DNA of 64,000 nt from Amorphochlora amoebiformis (lineage: Eukaryota > Cercozoa > Chlorarachniophyceae), in contig BAAHQB010000028.1 in NCBI GenBank assembly GCA_054601695.1, forward strand, positions 62,001-126,000. Reading direction: 5' to 3'. The notes under the pieces are model-generated. The model did not search any database, was not told the origin of the DNA, and worked only from the letters and a program-made list of their open reading frames with translations. Each line of letters starts with the position of its first letter. Positions within the stretch are counted from its first letter, which is position 1. This document shows, in pieces, positions 1 to 64,000 of this stretch. Both the position numbers and the translations under genes were made by a program.

Positions 1-159
1 TGACGCGCATATCGTAATGTCCCGCGGGTGTCCTTTGATTCCTGTCAATATCTAAAAAAGGATATCGAGATATGAATGGAAGGATATTAAGATATAAAAT
101 CTGAAATATAATGTGATATCAATATTGGGATATCTGGATATTGATATCCAAATATTGGT

Positions 160-199
160 CCCGGAACCCAGAGTGTGGGTTCCAGTCGGAAGGGAGCTC
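160..199 (+). repeat. Single GGAACCC/GGGTTCC hairpin unit
   Basis: CCGGAACCCAGAGTGTGGGT closely resembles the last unit of the 36-bp repeat at 17.55 kb. Confidence 0.7.
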
Positions 200-351
200 T
201 GGATTAAGTGTACATAGGCATATGTATATACACATATGTACACATACATTTATATGTGTGTATGTATATTTATATCTCTATATATACATATACATATATA
301 TTATATATATATATATTATATATATAAAAATATACATGCATACATGTATAC

Positions 352-397
<46 letters not shown>

Positions 398-566
398 GTA
401 CACATACATATACATGTACATACACATACATGCATGCGTGTATACAAAGGAAGTCTCTGGAGTATGTGTTTGTTTATTAGATGTCTGTCATAGACCATGA
501 GAATACATGTATATACATACATATATATATGTATATGTACATATACATATACACACACATATATAC

Positions 567-611
<45 letters not shown>

Positions 612-649
612 TATATATACACATACACACACACACACACACATACATG

Positions 650-701
<52 letters not shown>

Positions 702-802
702 ATGGGCAGTCTCTGGAGAATGTGTTTTCTAATTAGATGTCATAGACTATGGGAATACATATACACATATATACATATGCATATATATACATATACATAC
801 AC

Positions 803-873
<71 letters not shown>

Positions 874-1073
874 AAAATATATGTACATATATATACTATG
901 ATATTAATATATCTAGTATATATCAAAGATTGTATGCCACGATACATATTCCAGATCATGATTATTAGATAATTGTGTTCTATTAATAATAATAATTATC
1001 TAATAATAATAATAGTTATCTATCTACTGGATCTAGCTATTAATGCACATGTAAACATATCATGATATATTTG

Positions 1074-1112
<39 letters not shown>

Positions 1113-1153
1113 ACGACATATATCTACTATATTTATCTGTCTACATGTATATA

Positions 1154-1185
<32 letters not shown>

Positions 1186-1311
1186 ATGATATACTAGATA
1201 TCAACTATTGCATATCATAGTATATATATATAATATTATATATATATATATATACATACATACTTATCGGTACTTTTAGATATGATATATACGAGACTAT
1301 AGTATATATAT

Positions 1312-1404
<93 letters not shown>

Positions 1405-1497
1405 CATATATATATATATGTGTGTGTATAATTATATATATGCATATATATTTATATGCATATACTAGATATCTACTATAGTATATATCTAGTATAC

Positions 1498-1553
<56 letters not shown>

Positions 1554-1570
1554 ACTAGATATCTACTTAT

Positions 1571-1637
<67 letters not shown>

Positions 1638-1720
1638 TATGCACATATATATATATATATATATACATATATATATACATATATATATATATAATAACAT
1701 GTATATACATATACACATGT
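200..1720. repeat. (TA)n and TA-mosaic block
   Basis: TATATA with TACA, CACA and TAATA variants; also TACTAGATATCTACTATAGT palindromic words near 1195-1210 and 1465-1495. No gene. Confidence 0.95.
443..765 (+). repeat. Two copies of a ~62-bp segment
   Basis: 443-505 and 703-765 share AGTCTCTGGAGTATGTGTTT / AGTCTCTGGAGAATGTGTTT and ATTAGATGTC..ATAGAC.ATG; TA repeats lie between. Probably exon-derived like the other arrays but no frame called. Confidence 0.85.
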
Positions 1721-2439
1721 ACACACCAGACGTCATTAATCCTATATCTTATGTGACAACCATTATTATAATTGGCAAATATCACAAATCATCGCTAAAA
1801 CACACTCCACTATGTCTCAGTCAGAGTCTGATGTCCGGATAGAAAAGATATTTTAACGATCTGCGAATACGAATCAGACGACCAAATTCAATATATCTCA
1901 AGTCTTCACCCGCTATGAAACTGCCGGAAAATAGAATTTGAAAAGTAAATATCTTATTAGATAGATGGATAACTGTTAGGGGTGATAGCAGAAGAGAGGA
2001 AATCATGAAATGAAATTTCGAAACTGCACAGAAATTTACCTAAAAAAAAAGGGATAAATTTAGTCGAAATACCAAAACCTCCCCCCCAAAAAAAAAATAG
2101 AACTATAAATGTGAAAAGGGAAAAAACTAAAAAAAGAGAATAGTGATCTATCACAAGAGCTGGAAAAAAAAATAGCCTTCTTGAAGAGATCCAACCGAAA
2201 AAATGAAAAAAAAAAAAGTATGTAGTGTTACGTACTCCCCCAAAAATAAAATCCAATTCAGAGAGGAGATAGTCACATGTACCCTGGTCAGCCTCAAGGT
2301 GTGAAAAACTGTCTTTACTCACGCTTGACAAGTAAGATAGTTCCTGTCAAGTCCTCTCATCACTCTCACAGCTGTGACACCGAGGTTCGTCACGCTCTAT
2401 CATGCTTGTGACACCGAGTTGTGTCACGCTCTATCCTGC
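1721..2439. other. Unassigned island downstream of D5
   Basis: Mixed sequence with several poly-A runs (2041-2215) and, at 2345-2440, two GTGACACCGAG-type inverted words that can form hairpins. Possible 3' UTR and flank; no AATAAA found near. Confidence 0.5.
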
Positions 2440-2590
2440 TCAAGAGCGAGCCGAGGGCACAAAAGAGCGCCATCGAGAGAGAAAGAGAGTGTAAGATATG
2501 AAGAGAATGAGAAATAGAGAGCGAGGGAGATTGGAGATTTGCTGAAAATCAGAATAAGGTTCCAGTTTCCTGAGCACGTGTTTGATACCA
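2440..2590 (-). CDS. Downstream exon D5 (terminal, with stop)
   Basis: After acceptor CTGTTCTCCAG, phase 2 gives SGIKHVLRKLEPYSDFQQIS and stays open 49 codons (LPRSLFLILFISYTLFLSRW) to TGA at 2440. The second half is encoded by CT-rich DNA, so the real exon may end earlier, but no clear donor is seen before the stop. Confidence 0.55.
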
Positions 2591-2657
2591 CTGGAGAACA
2601 GTCACCCATCCATCTCTCTCTTTCTTGCTTCCGCTCCTGTAGTATATATATATATAC

Positions 2658-2712
<55 letters not shown>

Positions 2713-2854
2713 TTATATTTGTATGCTCGTATATATATTCTATGTAAACTAATACATTTTTCACTTGCATACATTTATGTGATACAATAATTATAAGAAT
2801 ATATAATAAAGTTTAGAATAGTTATAAGAGGTTATGAAGGTCTAATAATTGTGA

Positions 2855-2955
2855 GAGAGATAGATGTAGATAGATAGATAGATAGAGATTGAGAGAGAGA
2901 GAGAGAGAGACAGAGAGATAGATGGAGATTGAGAGAGAGAGAGAGAGACAGAGAG

Positions 2956-3032
<77 letters not shown>
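2855..3032 (+). repeat. (GA)n with GATA units
   Basis: Nearly pure GAGAGA preceded by GATAGATA; CT on the sense strand. Confidence 0.96.
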
Positions 3033-3035
<3 letters not shown>

Positions 3036-3064
3036 TGAACGACACAGATAGATAAACACATAGA

Positions 3065-3510
3065 GAAAGGTCATGAAAGATTAAATTTTTTCAGGAGAGT
3101 AGGTTATGAGCTAATTCTAGTTTTAGGGATATATAGATAGATAGAAAGGTTATGAAAGGTTTTAAGTTTGTCAGGAGAGTAGGTTATGAGCTATTTCTAG
3201 TTTTTAGAGGTATATAGATAGATAAAGGTTATGAAGGTCTAAGTTTGTCAGGAGAGTAGGTTATGAGCTATTTCTAGTCTTTAGAGGTATATAGATAGAT
3301 AAAGATTATAAAGGTCTAAGTTTGTCAGGAGAGTAGGTTATGAGCTATTTCTAGTTTTTAGAGGTATATAGATAGATAAAGGTTATGAAAGGTCTAAGTT
3401 TGTCAGGAGAGTAGGTTATGAGCTATTTCTAGTCTTTAGAGATATATAGATAGACGAGAGAGAGAAAGGTTATGAAAGGTCTAAGTTTGTCAGGAGAGTA
3501 GGTTATGAAT
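3065..3510 (+). repeat. Tandem repeat, unit about 76-88 bp, six copies
   Basis: Units share GTCAGGAGAGTAGGTTATGA and a TAGATAGATA tail; on the sense strand they show TTCTCTAAA...CTAG-type words but no open frame consistent with D4. Confidence 0.92.
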
Positions 3511-3567
3511 ATATATATATATATATGTATATGTGTATATATATACTATGGTATATATATACTATAG

Positions 3568-3609
<42 letters not shown>

Positions 3610-3635
3610 ACGTAGCTGCATACACACACACAAAA

Positions 3636-3729
<94 letters not shown>

Positions 3730-3839
3730 GTGTGTATGTATATGTATATATATGTGTATGTATATATAATAGATATATATATAAAATATATATATATAGA
3801 TATATATATATGTATACATATATATATGTATATATATAC

Positions 3840-3895
3840 CTTAATGCAAATTCAAAGAGCGTGGTATCACCGGTCTCTGCACATAACCCAACGAT
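3840..3895 (-). CDS. Downstream exon D4
   Basis: 56 nt, phase 0>2, acceptor TATATAG, donor AAGGTATATA. Reads [18 protein letters not shown]. No known family recognised for D1-D5. Confidence 0.82.
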
Positions 3896-3928
3896 CTATA
3901 TATATATAATATATAATATATATATATA

Positions 3929-4062
<134 letters not shown>

Positions 4063-4163
4063 ATACATATTAATATACACATAAATATTTTTAAAATATT
4101 AGTGTATATATCATTGTTATATATGTATACAACATAGAAATATGTATATATATATATATATGC

Positions 4164-4216
<53 letters not shown>

Positions 4217-4271
4217 GTATAGTATATTTACATAAATACGGATGTATATATACATATGTATATATATATAA

Positions 4272-4369
<98 letters not shown>

Positions 4370-4545
4370 ATACATATCTTGGAAAAATACATTAAAAGCA
4401 TTCATAAATCTTAGGTAAAAACAAATGAAAGAGAAAATAGAAGCAGTAACGGAGAAATTAACGTAAAATCACTGAAAAGAGACAGACAGTGAACGCAAAT
4501 TAAGGCAAAAACACGTAATATACGTAAAATGTCTAAATTCAAAAC

Positions 4546-4599
4546 CTGGAATCGTAGGTTATGTTGAGGGTTGGGCTCCACACACATAATTGTATGAAT
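4546..4599 (-). CDS. Downstream exon D3
   Basis: 54 nt, phase 0>0, acceptor ATCATGTAG, donor CAGGTTTTG. Reads [18 protein letters not shown]. The following 4380-4545 is A-rich non-repeat intron. Confidence 0.8.
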
Positions 4600-4668
4600 C
4601 TACATGATTTGTACATATATATAAATATATATATGTATATATATATACATATGTATACATACATGTAT

Positions 4669-4797
<129 letters not shown>

Positions 4798-4819
4798 TAA
4801 ATATATAAATATTTACATT

Positions 4820-4964
<145 letters not shown>

Positions 4965-4974
4965 ATATATATAT

Positions 4975-5066
<92 letters not shown>

Positions 5067-5067
<1 letters not shown>

Positions 5068-5127
5068 GCCTGAACTCCATGGTGATTATCAGCAAAGTCG
5101 CTATTCTTAATAGCTCTATCAACCACT
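5067..5127 (-). CDS. Downstream exon D2
   Basis: 61 nt, phase 2>0, acceptor TATATAG, donor GCGGTATATA. Reads [20 protein letters not shown]. Confidence 0.82.
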
Positions 5128-5157
5128 CTATATATGTATATATGTACATATATATAT

Positions 5158-5205
<48 letters not shown>

Positions 5206-5242
5206 GTATATGTATACATATACATACATACATACATACATA

Positions 5243-5282
<40 letters not shown>

Positions 5283-5337
5283 ACAATTTTATCCCATAAT
5301 CTGTGAAGTCGCTATTCTTAATAGTTATATCCAACAC
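5283..5337 (-). repeat. Copy of exon D2
   Basis: Reads [19 protein letters not shown], parallel to [19 protein letters not shown]; it lies upstream of D2. Confidence 0.8.
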
Positions 5338-5390
<53 letters not shown>

Positions 5391-5458
5391 CATGTTTGGA
5401 TATATATATCTAAAATTTTATCATATAAAATATGTATGTTACACACACAAGCACACAA

Positions 5459-5496
<38 letters not shown>

Positions 5497-5502
5497 ATTT
5501 AC

Positions 5503-5533
<31 letters not shown>

Positions 5534-5551
5534 GATATATTCATATATGTG

Positions 5552-5625
<74 letters not shown>

Positions 5626-5737
5626 ATATTTGCTTTCTAGAAGGGAAGTATATCGAAAGCTTATAAGAAAAATATATGTATATATATATATATTTATTTA
5701 TTTATACATATGTATATATATATATATATAAATAATT

Positions 5738-5807
<70 letters not shown>

Positions 5808-5815
5808 AATATAAG

Positions 5816-5862
<47 letters not shown>

Positions 5863-5922
5863 ATACATAAAGATATATTTACATAAAAATATATCCACAT
5901 ATACATGTATTCACCTATGTGC

Positions 5923-5999
<77 letters not shown>

Positions 6000-6061
6000 C
6001 ACACACATATATATATACATATATATTTATTTATATATATATATATGTATTTAGTATTTCT

Positions 6062-6716
<655 letters not shown>

Positions 6717-6730
6717 CATATATATATTAC

Positions 6731-6785
6731 CTTTTAGAAGGACCGTATATGAGAATTACACGAGAGTCTGGTACTCGAAGCTTAG
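6731..6785 (-). CDS. Downstream exon D1
   Basis: 55 nt, acceptor GTTTCTTTAG, donor AAGGTAATA. Phase 1>2 is open: [17 protein letters not shown]. That phase does not follow exon 72, so it begins a second transcript or needs an unseen exon. Confidence 0.6.
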
Positions 6786-6855
6786 CTAAAGAAACCTATT
6801 ATATATTAATATATATGTATATATATTATCATATTATGTATATATGTATATATGT

Positions 6856-6897
<42 letters not shown>

Positions 6898-6923
6898 CAT
6901 ATGTACATCATATACACACACAG

Positions 6924-6966
<43 letters not shown>

Positions 6967-7022
6967 ATTTAATATGTACAAAATAATATGTACATAATAT
7001 ATATATATATATATATACATAC

Positions 7023-7056
<34 letters not shown>

Positions 7057-7079
7057 ATTCATATACACACACATATTAC

Positions 7080-7304
7080 TAGCCCAGCGGTCCGGCAAGC
7101 TGGTAATCTGGTCCAGCCCACCTGTAACATGTTACTAAACAATGCGTAAACTCTGGTAATAGCGCACTGGTATACTTCTCCGAGGTTGTCTATTGTCCGT
7201 TTAGATTCTGACGAATGATTATTGACAACGTTTGTGCGGTAGTCGGATACTTCATTCTTTCTCTCCGGAACCTATGGGATCCGTCGGTTCCAGGCTGCTT
7301 GGGT
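7080..7304. other. Unassigned non-repeat island downstream of the proposed stop
   Basis: Mixed-composition DNA. On the minus strand an acceptor-donor pair encloses 42 nt reading VGWTRLPACRTAGL (7085-7126), and ATG at 7255 opens 21 codons. It shares a CAGCCCAGCGGT-like word with 55.3 kb. It may be 3' UTR, a mobile-element relic, or the start of a downstream gene. Confidence 0.4.
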
Positions 7305-7310
7305 TTTATT
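7305..7310 (-). promoter_or_regulatory. Candidate polyadenylation signal AATAAA
   Basis: In non-repeat sequence just after the proposed stop, so less likely to be chance than in the AT-rich introns. Confidence 0.4.
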
Positions 7311-7378
7311 CTAGAAAACTTGTTGCGGTTTATCTAATCGTAGTGTAATAGACGGTCTAGCTAGTCGTAGTTAACTAG

Positions 7379-63400
<56,022 letters not shown>

Positions 63401-63419
63401 CTGAGAGTATGGTAGTGAG

Positions 63420-63450
63420 TTATGTGTACATTCATGAACATATAATACAC

Positions 63451-63494
<44 letters not shown>

Positions 63495-63884
63495 ATGTAT
63501 ATTTATACTCATAGCTTATGTATACGTTTATTAGAAGTAACGGTATATGTATGTAGAATTATGTGGCATATGGATATCTACATGTGTTTATTTATATATA
63601 TATATATATATATATAATACATACATACTAAGGTTATTACTAAGGGTTTTATATAACCGGTGATGAACAGAGCTATATATATCATATATATCATGTATAT
63701 ATTTATATATATATATATATAGATTGTATGTATATATATATATATATATATATATAGATTATATATATATATATATATTATATATATATATGTATATACA
63801 TACACATACATATCAATTGTATGTACATATACATATAGAGTAGTTAAAACCGATGATGAAGCTATTTATACTATATATATATAT

Positions 63885-63932
<48 letters not shown>

Positions 63933-63950
63933 TATATATGTGTATGTAAA

Positions 63951-63981
<31 letters not shown>

Positions 63982-64000
63982 ATATATATATGTATATTAT
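63420..64000. repeat. (TA)n block at the right edge
   Basis: TA repeats with two small islands (63628-63675 and 63840-63866) sharing an ACCG.TGATGAA(C)AG word; sense CTTCATCATCGG and CTCTGTTCATCACCGG look like fragments of one exon, whose main copy would lie beyond the edge. Confidence 0.7.

Noticed and set aside
1812-1856. Short plus-strand start ([14 protein letters not shown])
   Set aside because: Only 14 codons, no splice donor and no neighbouring exon on the plus strand.

Overview
Nature of the window. This is metazoan-type nuclear DNA in which almost every base belongs to a simple repeat: (TA)n and TA-rich mosaics, TTAGGG/CCCTAA telomere-type blocks, (GA/CT)n tracts and short minisatellites. 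The evidence for an animal is a 5'-truncated LINE with a C-terminal zinc-finger tail, the TTAGGG repeat type, GT-AG spliceosomal introns and a REJ/GPS membrane protein. TTAGG-type arthropods are unlikely; I cannot name the species or phylum. Nearly all long open frames (YIYI-, LGLG-, NPNP-, SLSL-type) are translations of microsatellites and are not genes.

Main result. The small non-repetitive islands are not random. On the minus strand they are exons: each is bounded by an acceptor (typically TATATAG or CCCTAG) and a donor (GTATATA, GTAAGT, GTAACCC), and their reading phases chain together. From the right edge to about 7.38 kb they form one gene of more than 70 very small exons (mean about 57 nt, about 4.2 kb of coding sequence over 56 kb). 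Its 5' end lies beyond the right edge. The conceptual product is a polycystin-1-like protein. Exons 1-19 carry receptor-for-egg-jelly (REJ) sequence, including DPD...LSYQWSC and PPASGIC...P..G.A..T.F.L.C..W. Exons 20-34 form a GAIN-like stretch ending in a GPS-type [15 protein letters not shown]. Exon 35 is a first transmembrane helix. Exons 36-45 encode a charged cytoplasmic segment in which I see no PLAT domain. Exons 46-56 encode a multi-helix membrane region whose [19 protein letters not shown] segment resembles the conserved polycystin core. Exons 57-72 encode a long hydrophilic tail. A short last coding exon with a stop (7379-7396) and an AATAAA (7305-7310) may end the gene. Five more minus-strand coding exons (6785 to 2440) are either a second gene or an alternative 3' end.

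How the repeats relate to the gene. Introns are simple sequence right up to the splice sites. Most telomere-type blocks (16 of 20 by my count) put CCCTAA on the sense strand, which supplies a pyrimidine tract and CTAAC branch-point-like words, and several exons use CCCTAG/CCCTAAG acceptors or GTAACCC donors taken from the repeat itself. Many of the minisatellites are tandem partial copies of a neighbouring exon end together with its splice site and some TA repeat: 5' exon fragments accumulate in the upstream intron, 3' fragments in the downstream intron.

Layout. 0-2.4 kb: TA repeats and an unassigned island. 2.4-6.8 kb: downstream exons D5-D1. 7.1-7.4 kb: terminal exon and island. 8-19.4 kb: tail exons. 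20-29 kb: membrane exons. 29.2-36.7 kb: cytoplasmic segment. 37.2 kb: first TM exon. 39.8-47.3 kb: GAIN/GPS exons. 48.4-63.4 kb: REJ exons. 56.85-57.91 kb: antisense LINE fragment. In exon entries, 'phase a>b' means a bases of a split codon carried in from the previous exon and b carried out. All exon boundaries are hand-called from sequence and unsupported by transcripts.
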